Below, piece after piece: positions 35,742 to 44,888 of a DNA stretch of 64,000 nt. Location: contig JAVHPJ010000236.1 in assembly GCA_036170535.1 (NCBI GenBank), positions 1 to 64,000 of the forward strand, written 5' to 3'. The position numbers were made by a program, and so were the translations under genes. The DNA is from SSF53 sp036170535 (GTDB taxonomy: Bacteria; Spirochaetota; Leptospiria; Leptospirales; Leptonemataceae). The first letter of the stretch is position 1; each line of letters starts with the position of its first letter. The notes under the pieces were generated by a model. The model made no database searches. It had not been told where the DNA came from and saw only the letters and a program-made list of their open reading frames with translations.

Positions 35742-38465
35742 ATGGAAAAGCACTGGCATACATTGAGCGTTGCCGAAACGGCTCAGCGCCTGGAGTCCGA
35801 CGTCAAACGCGGCCTGTCGCAGGCGGAAGCGGCGCGGCGTTTGGCCGAATTCGGACCCAACGAAATCAGCGTGGGTCAGAAAGTCTCCGCCTGGGCGATC
35901 CTGGTCGAGCAATTCAAGAACGTACTCATCATCATCCTGCTGATTGCAACCACTGTATCCTTCTTCCTCGGGCACGGCGTCGAGTCGATTGCCATTGGAA
36001 TCATCGTGCTCTTTGCCGTAGGACTCGGATTTATTCAGGAGTTTCGCGCCGAGCGGGGGATGGAGGCTCTGCAACGCATGGCCGCGCCGCGAGCCGTCGT
36101 CATTCGGGACGGAGAGTCCCGCTCGATTCCGTCGCGCGAAGTTGTACGCGGAGATTTAATTATACTGCATGCCGGCGATCGTATTCCGGCGGATGCGCGC
36201 ATAACGGAGGCGGCGCATTTACGCGTCGAAGAGTCGGCCCTGACCGGCGAATCGACCTCCGTTAACAAATTCACCGACGCCATCGCAAACCAGACGCTTG
36301 CGGTCGCAGATCGTAAGAACCTGGTCTACGCGGGCACCAGCATTGCGAACGGTCGCGCCGCAGGCCTGGTCATTGCGACTGCGATGGAGACCGAGTTCGG
36401 TCAGGTCGCCAGACTGTATCAGTCGATTCAGCAAGGGCGTACCCCGCTGCAGGAGAATCTGGATCGCGTTGGAAAAATTCTCGCCCGGACGGCGCTTCTT
36501 ATCGTTGCGCTGATCGTCGCGCTTGGCGTTGTGCGCGGAGCGGAACTGCTGGATATGTTTATTTTCGGCGTAGCGCTCGCTGTAGCCGTCGTACCGGAAG
36601 CGTTGCCCGCAGTTGTAACAATTACGCTGGCGATCGGAGTTCAGCGCATGCTGCGCCGCAACGCGCTGGTGCGCAAACTTCCCGCGGTTGAAACGCTGGG
36701 TGGCGTGTCGTACATTTGTTCCGACAAAACCGGCACCCTGACCCGTGACGAGATGACCGTTCGCCGGATCGTCATTGGCGCCCGCGAATACGAAGTAAGC
36801 GGCGGCGGTTATTCGCCGGAAGGCGAATTCACGCGCGATGGAGCGCGCGCACATGCCGATCCGGAGCTGATTGCGCTCCTCGAAGCGGCCGCTCTCTGTA
36901 ACGATGCTAAATTGAAATCCGAGGACGAGCGCTGGACGGTGCTGGGCGATCCCACGGAAGGCGCCTTGATTGTGGCGGCGGCGAAAGCCGGCGTGGACCA
37001 GGTTGCGCTGGATGTGCGTCGGCCGCGCATTGAAGAAATCCCTTTCACCTCCGAGTCGCGCAAAATGCACACCACGCATGCGGGCGACGAAGGACCCCTG
37101 CTCGAAATAGTCAAAGGGGCGCCGGAGGCCGTTCTGGAACTCTGCGAGACGTTCATCGAGTCCGGAGTTCCGCGCGCCCTCGATGGAGCATTACGCACCG
37201 CGCTGCTGGCGGCGGCAGATCGCATGGCGGGTGAAGCTCTCCGCGTCCTGGCCGTTGCGTCGCGGACCTTTGCCAGGCTCGACGACTCGCGTCCCGCTTT
37301 CACCCTGCTGGGTTTGATCGGCATGATGGATCCGCCGCGTCCGGAGGCGCGCGACGCCGTGCGGCGTTGCGAACAGGCCGGAATTCGCGCAGTGATGATT
37401 ACCGGCGATCACCCGACAACCGCGGCCGCCATCGCCCGCGAGTTGGGCATACTGCGCGGCGGCCGCAGCGTAACCGGCGTCGAACTCGATTCGATGAGCG
37501 CGCAGGATTTTAGCTCGGCCGTAGAAGAAATCGAAGTCTACGCGCGCGTATCGCCGGAACACAAACTGCGCGTGGTCGAAGCGTTGCAGGGCAAGTCGCA
37601 CGTAGTGGCTATGACCGGCGACGGAGTCAATGACGCGCCCGCTCTGCGCAAGGCTGATATTGGCGTGGCCATGGGCATCAAGGGTACGGACGTCACGCGC
37701 GAGGCGGCGGACATGACCCTCACGGACGATAACTTTGCGTCGATTGTCGATGCCGTGGAAGAGGGGCGCGGAATTTTTGCAAACATTAAGAAATACTTAA
37801 TGTATTTGCTTTCTTCAAACGCCGGAGAAATCGGACTGATGGCCGGCGCATCCCTGTTGGGATTGCCGTTGCCTTTGAATGCCGTGCAGTTGCTTTATGT
37901 AAATCTCGCGACGGACGGATTGCCTGCGCTCGCTCTCGCTGTAGACCCGCTCACCGGCGATGCTATGAGCAAGAAGCCGCGCAATCCCCGGCGGGGCATT
38001 TTCACGCGATCCGTCACACTTCTGATTCTGGCGGGCGGCCTGTGGTCCACGCTGGTCAACGTATCGCTCTTCAGCTGGGCGCTTGCATCCGGCAAATCGG
38101 CGTCGGAAGCCATGAGTCTGACCTTTATTTCGTTGGTGTTAATTCAGTTTTTCAAGGCGTACTCCTACCGATCCGATGTGCAATCCGTGTTTGTACGACC
38201 CTTCAGCAATCGTTGGCTCAATCTCGCGATAGTCTGGGAACTGATCCTGCTCGTTTGCATTATTTACACGCCTTTCCTCAAGCCGGCCTTTGCAACTTAC
38301 GATTTGCCCCTCGCAGACTGGCTGATCGCCGGCGGCCTGGCATTTACGATCGTACCGGCGATAGAAATCGCCAAGCGCGCCATTCGCCGCTTTCTGCCGG
38401 ATGAACCGGCCGCTTCAGGCGCGCCCGACGCCGGCCCGGTCGGACCGGATAAGCGCGCCGCATGA
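35742..38465 (+). CDS. P-type cation-transporting ATPase (P2, Ca2+-ATPase-like)
   Basis: A 907-residue pump. It has the N-terminal cation-ATPase motif (HTLSVAETAQRLESDVKRGL), the actuator LTGESTSV, the ion-site helix VVPEALPAVVTI, the phosphorylated Asp in CSDKTGTLT (near residue 328), and the hinge TGDGVNDAP, with about ten membrane helices. The PEALP sequence and length fit the SERCA/PacL-like branch, so Ca2+ is the best guess, with Mn2+ or another cation possible. Start: ATG 35742 with AGGAG 7 bases before; GTG 35736 is too close to that site. Confidence 0.93.
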   Translation: MEKHWHTLSVAETAQRLESDVKRGLSQAEAARRLAEFGPNEISVGQKVSAWAILVEQFKNVLIIILLIATTVSFFLGHGVESIAIGIIVLFAVGLGFIQEFRAERGMEALQRMAAPRAVVIRDGESRSIPSREVVRGDLIILHAGDRIPADARITEAAHLRVEESALTGESTSVNKFTDAIANQTLAVADRKNLVYAGTSIANGRAAGLVIATAMETEFGQVARLYQSIQQGRTPLQENLDRVGKILARTALLIVALIVALGVVRGAELLDMFIFGVALAVAVVPEALPAVVTITLAIGVQRMLRRNALVRKLPAVETLGGVSYICSDKTGTLTRDEMTVRRIVIGAREYEVSGGGYSPEGEFTRDGARAHADPELIALLEAAALCNDAKLKSEDERWTVLGDPTEGALIVAAAKAGVDQVALDVRRPRIEEIPFTSESRKMHTTHAGDEGPLLEIVKGAPEAVLELCETFIESGVPRALDGALRTALLAAADRMAGEALRVLAVASRTFARLDDSRPAFTLLGLIGMMDPPRPEARDAVRRCEQAGIRAVMITGDHPTTAAAIARELGILRGGRSVTGVELDSMSAQDFSSAVEEIEVYARVSPEHKLRVVEALQGKSHVVAMTGDGVNDAPALRKADIGVAMGIKGTDVTREAADMTLTDDNFASIVDAVEEGRGIFANIKKYLMYLLSSNAGEIGLMAGASLLGLPLPLNAVQLLYVNLATDGLPALALAVDPLTGDAMSKKPRNPRRGIFTRSVTLLILAGGLWSTLVNVSLFSWALASGKSASEAMSLTFISLVLIQFFKAYSYRSDVQSVFVRPFSNRWLNLAIVWELILLVCIIYTPFLKPAFATYDLPLADWLIAGGLAFTIVPAIEIAKRAIRRFLPDEPAASGAPDAGPVGPDKRAA

Positions 38466-38540
38466 GGAGGCGGGTGAAACGTGCGGCTCGCGTTTGGATC
38501 AGCTTGACAGCTTTACAGATTTTCAAGAGCAGTTACTGCG

Positions 38541-39200
38541 ATGAACTTTTTCGTTTTCCGTCGCACGATTGGCGCGGCCTTTGCGCTGCTTGTTTGCGTG
38601 CAATGCTCCGCCGTGGACCTGCAGATTAACGAGGCGCTGGTCCGCGCCCGCGGCCCGCAGCGGGTGATGATCCTGCCGTTTCAAATCGAAGGCGCCGGCT
38701 GGGGACAGGAGTTCGCCGATTCGCTCGGCCTGCAACTGGCGAACACGGGACGTTTTATCCAGGTGGAACGCGGTCGTGAATTACAGCGCCTGCTCCAGGA
38801 ACAACGCTTCTCCGAGTCCGGCCTGATCGACACGCGCACCCGTCTGGAAATTGGCCGTTTGACCAGCGCCAATTTGATTATCACGGGGCACGGACGCGCG
38901 CTGACCATGCGCGGACATGGCGGCGAATTGATTCCAAACGTCGTGGATACCTGCACCGTGCGCGCAGTCGATGTAGAATCAGGTGAACACGTGATCACCC
39001 TGCGCAAGCGTCCCGGGCGCGCCTGGACAAATGAATATCGCGCGAAGTACTTTCTCACGTTCAGCCTCGGCTGGGATCTGAAGGATATTTTGCGCGAAAG
39101 CGCCAACTTTGACGAAATCGCACGGCAGTTTGCGACCAACATCGACTCCGCGATTCAGAGTCGTCTGGCGGCGGAAGAACGCAACTCAGCTGCGCGTTGA
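38541..39200 (+). CDS. CsgG-like exported protein or lipoprotein
   Basis: A 219-residue protein with a signal peptide (IGAAFALLVCVQC) whose Cys21 could be lipidated. The body resembles the CsgG/FlgT-like fold: VMILPFQIEGAGWGQEFADS, NTGRFIQVERGRELQRLL, SGLIDTRTRLEIGRLTSANL and IITGHGRAL. Family members form outer-membrane secretion pores or sense envelope state. No curli genes are nearby. TTGACA lies 37 bases upstream of the ATG and there is no ribosome site. Confidence 0.72.
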   Translation: MNFFVFRRTIGAAFALLVCVQCSAVDLQINEALVRARGPQRVMILPFQIEGAGWGQEFADSLGLQLANTGRFIQVERGRELQRLLQEQRFSESGLIDTRTRLEIGRLTSANLIITGHGRALTMRGHGGELIPNVVDTCTVRAVDVESGEHVITLRKRPGRAWTNEYRAKYFLTFSLGWDLKDILRESANFDEIARQFATNIDSAIQSRLAAEERNSAAR

Positions 39201-39246
39201 ATAGCGTTCGATCCGCTTGCGGAATATTTCGACGGTCGGCCTTCCA

Positions 39247-40254
39247 CTATTGCTCGGCGCAGTAAATGCGCCAGAAGCTGTCGCTGCAGGCCAGCGAACC
39301 CATGGCTATCGCCTGACCGTTGGTTGCATTACCAACTCCGTAGCGAAAATTGCCGGCCGTTGAAGTCCACTGCGTGCAGGTAAGGCCTGCTGCCGTCGTC
39401 CAGTCCGCGTTGAGTCCTGAATAATACGTCTGCGCGGTTCCCGTAAAACTGTTCGTCATCGCGCCAAAGACAAAAATGCCCGCGGCATTCGTTTGAAAAA
39501 GCGCCGCTCCGCCGGCCGCGCGCACATAATTTACATAGGGCTGCAGAACCCAGTCGACATTTTCGCTCGCCCCGCCGCTGCAATTTGCGGTTGTGCAGGC
39601 GACGCGAGTAACGCCGTCGGCAATCAGCGCACGGTAGGTTCCCGATCCGGGATAGGCGGGATCGCTCATGCATTTTGCGTCTACGCCTGCGACGCCGCCC
39701 ATATTGCCGTTGTAAGAATTGGATGTTACAAAAATTTTCTTGATCACATCGTTATCGTATATGTCGACAGTGAGGTCCACGGGCGCGGGACCCGTGTCGC
39801 CAGGACCGCCGCCGCTCGTGGTATGCGTGAGCGTCGTTGCATGCGCGCCCTCGATCGTTGCGTCGTTGACCGCGCCGACCGTCACAGTTTGCGCCGCGCT
39901 CCAGCAGGATATTCCCGGACAGACAGGCGAGAATTGAAGAGTCAGCGGACTGACATTCGCGCCGTTCAAACTGACCTGGGACGGGTCGAACGCAATGTTG
40001 ACGAACACTATCGCAGATGGGCCGGCGCTCAGGCTGAGATCGTAGCTGTCCGTTGCGCCCCACTCGCCGACCCCGGTCGCGCTGGAGCTTTCGGTCAGAT
40101 TCAGAGCGAAAGTTGCGCCGGGCGTTTCCTCTGGAAGCGTAGCCGCCGGCCCTGTGCTCGGACTCGCCAGCGCCAGCGCCAGAAACAATCCAGTCGAATT
40201 GTATTGCGCGCAAGCGACGAATGCCAATGCAAACAAGGTTGCGGATCGCAGCAT
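39247..40254 (-). CDS. DUF1554-domain lipoprotein (leptospiral type)
   Basis: A 335-residue protein with lipobox ALAFVAC (Cys15). Residues 40-170 form a beta-rich, Ser/Thr-rich region like calx-beta/Ig domains. The C-terminal DUF1554 domain (from about 170) begins KKIFVTSNSYNGNMGG and includes DAKCMSDPAYPGSGTYRALI, FVFGAMTNSFTG and FWRIYCAEQ, with Cys residues probably in disulfides. DUF1554 is a surface-protein domain found mostly in Leptospira, where it is often multi-copy. It gives the best lineage marker in the window. It is convergent with the CsgG-like gene. Confidence 0.92.
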   Translation of the reverse strand: MLRSATLFALAFVACAQYNSTGLFLALALASPSTGPAATLPEETPGATFALNLTESSSATGVGEWGATDSYDLSLSAGPSAIVFVNIAFDPSQVSLNGANVSPLTLQFSPVCPGISCWSAAQTVTVGAVNDATIEGAHATTLTHTTSGGGPGDTGPAPVDLTVDIYDNDVIKKIFVTSNSYNGNMGGVAGVDAKCMSDPAYPGSGTYRALIADGVTRVACTTANCSGGASENVDWVLQPYVNYVRAAGGAALFQTNAAGIFVFGAMTNSFTGTAQTYYSGLNADWTTAAGLTCTQWTSTAGNFRYGVGNATNGQAIAMGSLACSDSFWRIYCAEQ

Positions 40255-40388
40255 GGCCGGGACTTGCCTCCGGCCGAAATGTTGTGCAAGCGGGCTTTGG
40301 CAGTTCGTAATTGAACTTTATAAATTGAATCAAGCCTTCCAGCTGCTGGCGCCCCGGAGCGCCGCAATGCGTCATAATCCGTGCAATT

Positions 40389-40640
40389 TCACGGATCTCT
40401 ATGGCAGTTTTGCCAATCGGCGTTCTGTCGCGCCTCAGGCGCGCGCGTCCAGAAAGCCCTGCAGAATCGGCCAAACCGCGCCGGCGAATACGTTAGCGGC
40501 GAAAAGCGTCCGCCAGCGCCGATGCTTTGCACGGCCGCTACGACCAGCGGCAGAAGGATCCGCGCCACAAACAGGGCGTACAAGAGGAACCCGAGCCGCC
40601 AGACTGCCCCCCGCAAAAAAACTCCGAGCCAATGCGACAT
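40389..40640 (-). CDS. Possible small membrane protein, 83 aa
   Basis: From ATG 40640 (MSHWLGVFLRGAVWRLGFLL) this frame has one strong hydrophobic segment (residues 5-40, LGFLLYALFVARILLPLVV) and a basic C-terminus. The only possible ribosome site is AAAAGAA just before the ATG. Both strands have open frames here, so it may be spurious; the concentrated hydrophobic segment is the argument for it. Without it, 40255-40737 holds nothing I can identify. Confidence 0.35.
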   Translation of the reverse strand: MSHWLGVFLRGAVWRLGFLLYALFVARILLPLVVAAVQSIGAGGRFSPLTYSPARFGRFCRAFWTRAPEARQNADWQNCHRDP

Positions 40641-40718
40641 AATTCTTTTGGGGGCGCAGTTTTGCCGCCGGGCAAGGAATTTTTTTGGAGGCGGCGTCAG
40701 CGGATGGACGTTCCAGGA

Positions 40719-40771
40719 TTGACGGCCGCGTCCAGTTAGGTGTATATGCACATATAAAGGTGTATATGCAC
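40719..40771 (+). promoter_or_regulatory. Thiolase promoter with tandem operator-like repeats
   Basis: TTGACG (40719-40724) followed at 18 bases by TATATG forms a plausible sigma-70 promoter. AGGTGTATATGCAC occurs twice, at 40738-40751 and 40758-40771, exactly 20 bases apart; each contains the near-palindrome GTGTATATGCAC and the first covers the -10 box. This looks like a repressor site for the thiolase gene at 40864; the MarR gene downstream is a candidate regulator (inference). Confidence 0.55.
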
Positions 40772-40863
40772 GGATCGGCGCTGTATACGCGCGGGCCGTG
40801 ACACGAATTCCGACCCCCCGCGTATTGGGTGAGAGTGGGAGCGCCTCATTACAGGAGAAAACG

Positions 40864-42075
40864 ATGGAAAACGTCTACGTCATCGACGCCGTCCGCACGC
40901 CGCGGGGCAAAGGCAAAAAAAGAGGGGTTCTGGCGCATATGCACCCGCAGAGTCTGGCGGGCGAAACGCTCAAAGCGCTGCAAAAGCGTAACAACCTGAA
41001 TGCAGAAAAAGTTGAGGATGTAATCCTCGGCTGCGTATCCCAGGTGGCCGATCAGGGCGCCTGTATCGCACGCTACGCAGTGATGGCCGCCGATTGGCCG
41101 CACTCGGTGCCCGGCTACACCGTGAATCGCTTCTGCGGTTCGGGTCTGCAGGCGATTAACAATGGCGTAGGCATGGTCGGCTCCGGCGCCATGGATCTGG
41201 TCGTTTCGGGCGGCGTGGAATCCATGAGTCGCGTAAAAATGGGCGCCGACATGGAAGGCCTGGATATGAGCATTGGCAATCCCTACATTGCCGAGCACTA
41301 CAACCTGGTGCCCCAGGGCATTTCGGCCGACCTGATCGCCACGAAATACAACTTCAGCCGCGAAGACGTCGATAAGTTCGCCGTATCTTCCCAGCAGAAA
41401 GCCGACGCGGCCATTAAAGCCGGCTATTTCAAAAACAGCATCATCCCGATTCCGGATGGCAACGGCGGCTTTGTCACCAATGACGAGCATCCGCGCATCG
41501 AATCCGATATGGCCTTCCTTTCCGGCCTGGGCGCCGTCTTTAAGACGATTGGCGAGAAGGAACTGGATGCCATTGCGCTCAAGAGCTATCCAGAAATTCA
41601 GAAGATCAACCACGTGCACACTCTGGGCAACAGCTCCGGCGTTGTGGACGGAGCCGCAGCAGTGCTGCTCGCAAGCGAAAAAGCCGTTAAAGAAAACGGA
41701 CTCAAGCCGCGCGCGCGCATCATAAGCGTGGCGGCGATTGGTTCGGAGCCCACCATCATGCTGACCGGTCCGGTGGAGGCGTCCAAACGCGCCCTGGAAA
41801 AAGCCGGCCTCAAAGCCGATGACATTGACCTGTGGGAAATTAACGAAGCGTTCGCGGCCGTTGTGTTGCTGGTTCAACAGCAATTGAACATCCCGAACGA
41901 AAAGATCAACGTTAATGGCGGCGCAATCGCTCTGGGCCACCCGCTGGGCGGCACCGGCGCAATTCTGCTCGGCACGGTCATTGACGAGCTGGAACGCCGC
42001 AAACAGCGCTACGGTCTGGTAACGCTGTGTATAGGCGGCGGCATGGGCGTCGCGACGGTAGTCGAACGCCTGTAA
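40864..42075 (+). CDS. Acetyl-CoA C-acyltransferase (thiolase)
   Basis: A 403-residue type II thiolase. Acyl-acceptor Cys91 in NRFCGSGLQA, the His of NEAFAAV, and the final CxG motif as LCIGGGMG, with GGAIALGHPLGGTGA before it. It condenses or cleaves acetoacetyl-CoA or longer 3-ketoacyl-CoA. Start: ATG 40864 with AGGAG 8 bases upstream. A MarR regulator follows on the same strand. Whether it serves fatty-acid breakdown or synthesis is not shown. Confidence 0.93.
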   Translation: MENVYVIDAVRTPRGKGKKRGVLAHMHPQSLAGETLKALQKRNNLNAEKVEDVILGCVSQVADQGACIARYAVMAADWPHSVPGYTVNRFCGSGLQAINNGVGMVGSGAMDLVVSGGVESMSRVKMGADMEGLDMSIGNPYIAEHYNLVPQGISADLIATKYNFSREDVDKFAVSSQQKADAAIKAGYFKNSIIPIPDGNGGFVTNDEHPRIESDMAFLSGLGAVFKTIGEKELDAIALKSYPEIQKINHVHTLGNSSGVVDGAAAVLLASEKAVKENGLKPRARIISVAAIGSEPTIMLTGPVEASKRALEKAGLKADDIDLWEINEAFAAVVLLVQQQLNIPNEKINVNGGAIALGHPLGGTGAILLGTVIDELERRKQRYGLVTLCIGGGMGVATVVERL

Positions 42076-42216
42076 TCTCCCGGTTTCGCGCGAGCGCATC
42101 CGCTCGCGAGCGGCGGCCGCCTTTTCCAGCAACCTGCTGGGTCGCCGCCGCCCTATTCCTTCAACGCGCATCCGGTGCAACTCCGGATGCGCGGTTTCGT
42201 TCTGCTTCCATTAGCT

Positions 42217-42717
42217 ATGGCGCGTAAACTGAACACCTCCAGGGATACGGCCGCAGATCGTGCACGGCGGACGCAGCTCAAGCGGGTTGGCATCGTCTGT
42301 GTCTGCTTTAATTTGCGCAAGGCCTCGCGCATCATTACGCGACGCTACGATAAGCTCTTCGAAGAAGTTGGACTCAGCGCGACGCAGTTTTCCATTCTTG
42401 CATCCATTGCGCGTCACGAACGCCTCATGATCAGCGACCTCGCGGATCTGTTGTTGATGGAACGCACCACGCTCACGCGCAATCTCAAGCCGCTCGAAAA
42501 AATGGAGCTGATTCAATACGGCGACGGCGACGATGGCGATCGACGCAAACGTACGATTTCTATCACGCGCAAGGGCGATCGCCTGCTGGATCGCGCGCTA
42601 CCCATCTGGGAGCAGGCCCAGGGCGAGATCATCGGGCGCGTAGGCGAACAGAACACGCGCGGGCTCCTGATGAATCTGTGGCGGTTCATCTACGGCAAGC
42701 GCTACCTCGGCGCATAA
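42217..42717 (+). CDS. MarR family transcriptional regulator
   Basis: A 166-residue protein from ATG 42217. Winged helix: LFEEVGLSATQFSILASIAR, LADLLLMERTTLTRNLKPLE and GDRRKRTISITRKG (wing). MarR proteins bind palindromes and release them on binding a small ligand. The tandem repeats before the upstream thiolase are a candidate target. Start by homology; in-frame ATG 42175 gives 14 more residues without family resemblance. Confidence 0.88.
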   Translation: MARKLNTSRDTAADRARRTQLKRVGIVCVCFNLRKASRIITRRYDKLFEEVGLSATQFSILASIARHERLMISDLADLLLMERTTLTRNLKPLEKMELIQYGDGDDGDRRKRTISITRKGDRLLDRALPIWEQAQGEIIGRVGEQNTRGLLMNLWRFIYGKRYLGA

Positions 42718-42797
42718 ATGTGGTTCGGGCCGCACGCCGACCGGCTTCTGACGCCCCAAAAAATTTCCGGAATCGGGATCATTTTTTTCTGAATGAG

Positions 42798-42826
42798 TTG
42801 ACAGGCTCGATTCCCACGGCTCAATG
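42798..42826 (+). promoter_or_regulatory. Putative promoter of the 5S rRNA gene
   Basis: A perfect -35 box TTGACA (42798-42803) lies 33 bases before the first base of 5S rRNA. The -10 position (TCAATG after 17 bases) is a poor match. The spacing from the -35 box to the RNA start supports a promoter here. Confidence 0.5.
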
Positions 42827-42830
42827 GTCT

Positions 42831-42948
<118 letters not shown>

Positions 42949-42984
42949 TTGCAATTATTCTTAAATAATCGCGATAACTCGCTC

Positions 42985-43014
42985 AAAAGCCCGGTTGCAA
43001 AACCGGGCTTTTTT
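42985..43014 (+). terminator. Intrinsic terminator after 5S rRNA
   Basis: Stem AAGCCCGGTT / AACCGGGCTT with loop GCAA, followed by a T-run (CTTTTTTAT). A strong Rho-independent terminator 37 bases past the 5S end. Confidence 0.9.
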
Positions 43015-43093
43015 ATTGCCCCGCGCCGATCGGGAGGGTAAGACGGGTTCGCTTACTCGCGGCTTCGCGAATCGGCCATCTACGAGGCGCCCC

Positions 43094-44287
43094 ATGCGGC
43101 TACAGACTCTTCGAATCAAAAACTTCAAAGCCCTGCGGGACGTCGAAATGACGGACATACCCCCATTTTGCGTCATCGTCGGCGCGAACGGGTCTGGCAA
43201 GTCGACTCTTTTCAATGTTTTCGCGTTCCTGAAAGATGCGCTTACCTACAATGTCACCCGCGCCCTTGAGGATCGCGGCGGATTCCGCGAAGTCGTCAGT
43301 CGAGGTTCTGAATCCGAGCCGATTGAAATCGAAATGCAACTCAAGCTGGAGATTACCGGAAAAGAACGGCTGGTGACGTATCATCTGGAGATTGGCCAGG
43401 AGTCCGGTCGCCCCGTTGTGCTGCGCGAGATTCTGCGCTATAAGCGCGGCGAGTCCGGAGCTCCATTTCATTTTCTGGATTTTGGACGCGGCACGGGCGT
43501 TGCGGTAAGCAACGAAGAAGACTTCAGCAAGACAGATGCAGAGCTCAAACGTGAGATGCAAACTCTTGATTCGCCCGATATTCTTGCGATCAAGGGACTC
43601 GGTCAGTTTCAGCGTTTTAAGGCGGCGAGTGCATTTCGCCAGATGCTTGAAAACTGGCGCATCTCCGACCTCCATGTGGAGGCTGCGCGCATCGGGCAGG
43701 CGTCGGGCGGCGAATACAATCATCTATCGCGAAACGGCGACAATCTCCAGCGGGTCGCCAAGCACATTCACCAGTATCATCCGGAAGTTTTCTCAAAAAT
43801 CGTCGAACGTATGAGCGTTCGCGTCCCGGGCATTAAATCGATCACGCCGATTGAGGCGCCTGACGGACGATTGATTCTACAGTTTGAGGACGGCAGCCTC
43901 AAGACTCCGTTTATCGACAAGTATGTATCTGATGGCACGCTGCGCATGTTTGCTTATCTCATGCTATTGTACGATCCGCAGCCCTTTCCCTTGCTATGCG
44001 TCGAGGAACCTGAGAATCAGTTGTATCCGGAACTGTTATACGAGTTGGCCGAGGAGTTTCGCGACTACGCACGGCGCGGCGATGGGCAAGTGTTTGTCAG
44101 CACCCACTCCCCTGATTTTCTGAATGCGACGGAACTGGACGAGGTCTACTGGCTGGTTAAAGAAGGCGGTTATACCAACATTGTGCGCGCCTCTGAGGAC
44201 GAGCAGGTCGCGACCTATATGCGCGACGGCGATAAGATGGGTTATCTCTGGAAGCAGGGTTTTTTTCACGGAGTGCATCCTCGGTGA
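43094..44287 (+). CDS. ABC-type AAA family ATPase (AAA_21-like), likely defence ATPase
   Basis: A 397-residue SMC/ABC-like ATPase from ATG 43094 (GAGG 6 bases before). Walker A GANGSGKST at residues 30-38; signature-like SDGTLRMFAYL; Walker B LCVEEPENQLYPELL with catalytic Glu; switch His in FVSTHSPDF. The DUF2813/OLD-like ATPase group pairs with nucleases in several anti-phage systems (PARIS, Septu, Gabija-like). Its stop overlaps the next start (GTGA), so it is coupled to the DUF4276 gene. It sits directly behind the 5S gene. Confidence 0.88.
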   Translation: MRLQTLRIKNFKALRDVEMTDIPPFCVIVGANGSGKSTLFNVFAFLKDALTYNVTRALEDRGGFREVVSRGSESEPIEIEMQLKLEITGKERLVTYHLEIGQESGRPVVLREILRYKRGESGAPFHFLDFGRGTGVAVSNEEDFSKTDAELKREMQTLDSPDILAIKGLGQFQRFKAASAFRQMLENWRISDLHVEAARIGQASGGEYNHLSRNGDNLQRVAKHIHQYHPEVFSKIVERMSVRVPGIKSITPIEAPDGRLILQFEDGSLKTPFIDKYVSDGTLRMFAYLMLLYDPQPFPLLCVEEPENQLYPELLYELAEEFRDYARRGDGQVFVSTHSPDFLNATELDEVYWLVKEGGYTNIVRASEDEQVATYMRDGDKMGYLWKQGFFHGVHPR

Positions 44288-44844
44288 AAACAATCGTTTT
44301 TTTCCTCGAAGAACGTTCGGCGATGGCATTGCTTGAGTCGCTGTTGCCGCGGGCTTTCCCGGATGCGTCCGCCGCCTTCACTTTTGTGCCATTTGATGGA
44401 AAAAATGATCTCGAACGACAACTGGTCACGCGCATCCGCGGTTGGCGCAAACCCAACACAAAATTCATCGTGCTGCGCGATCAAGACGCCCAAGATTGCC
44501 AGCGCGTTAAGCAAAGGTTGGTGGATCTCTGTCGGCGTGCAGGCCGCCCGGATACTCTGGTCCGCATCGCATGTCGAGAACTGGAGAGCTGGTATCTCGG
44601 GGATCTTCGTGCAGTCGAAGCCGCCCTGGGGCTGAAAAATCTGGTTGGATTGGAAGCGAAAGTGCGCTACCGGAATCCCGACGATTTGCAAGGCCCCGCC
44701 GATGAGTTGAAAAGTCTCACGGGAGGCCGCTACAGCAAAGTGGCCGGATCGCGGGCGATCGGGGCACAGCTCGACATTTCACGGAATCGGTCCGCCAGTT
44801 TTCGCGTCTTTTGTGCGGCGGTCGCCGCCGCAGTTTCCGATTGA
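44284..44844 (+). CDS. DUF4276 family protein (TOPRIM-like, probable defence effector)
   Basis: A 186-residue protein starting at GTG 44284, four bases inside the ATPase gene. Acidic motifs Asp66/Asp68 in VLRDQDAQDC and Glu99/Glu101 in CRELESWYLGD match the DUF4276/RloB-like pattern, where a TOPRIM-type metal site is predicted. The C-terminal AIGAQLDISRNRSASFRVF is also typical. By analogy with ATPase-TOPRIM pairs (for example AriA-AriB of PARIS) it would be the nuclease or toxin arm; activity is not demonstrated. Confidence 0.75.
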   Translation: MKTIVFFLEERSAMALLESLLPRAFPDASAAFTFVPFDGKNDLERQLVTRIRGWRKPNTKFIVLRDQDAQDCQRVKQRLVDLCRRAGRPDTLVRIACRELESWYLGDLRAVEAALGLKNLVGLEAKVRYRNPDDLQGPADELKSLTGGRYSKVAGSRAIGAQLDISRNRSASFRVFCAAVAAAVSD

Positions 44845-44888
44845 TTTGCGGCGCAGCCTCTGTGCAAGCATCAGACCGAATCGGGCGG

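Noticed and set aside
40849..42180. 443-codon minus-strand frame opposite the thiolase
   Set aside because: The plus strand carries all thiolase motifs; the mirror frame arises from GC-rich codon usage.
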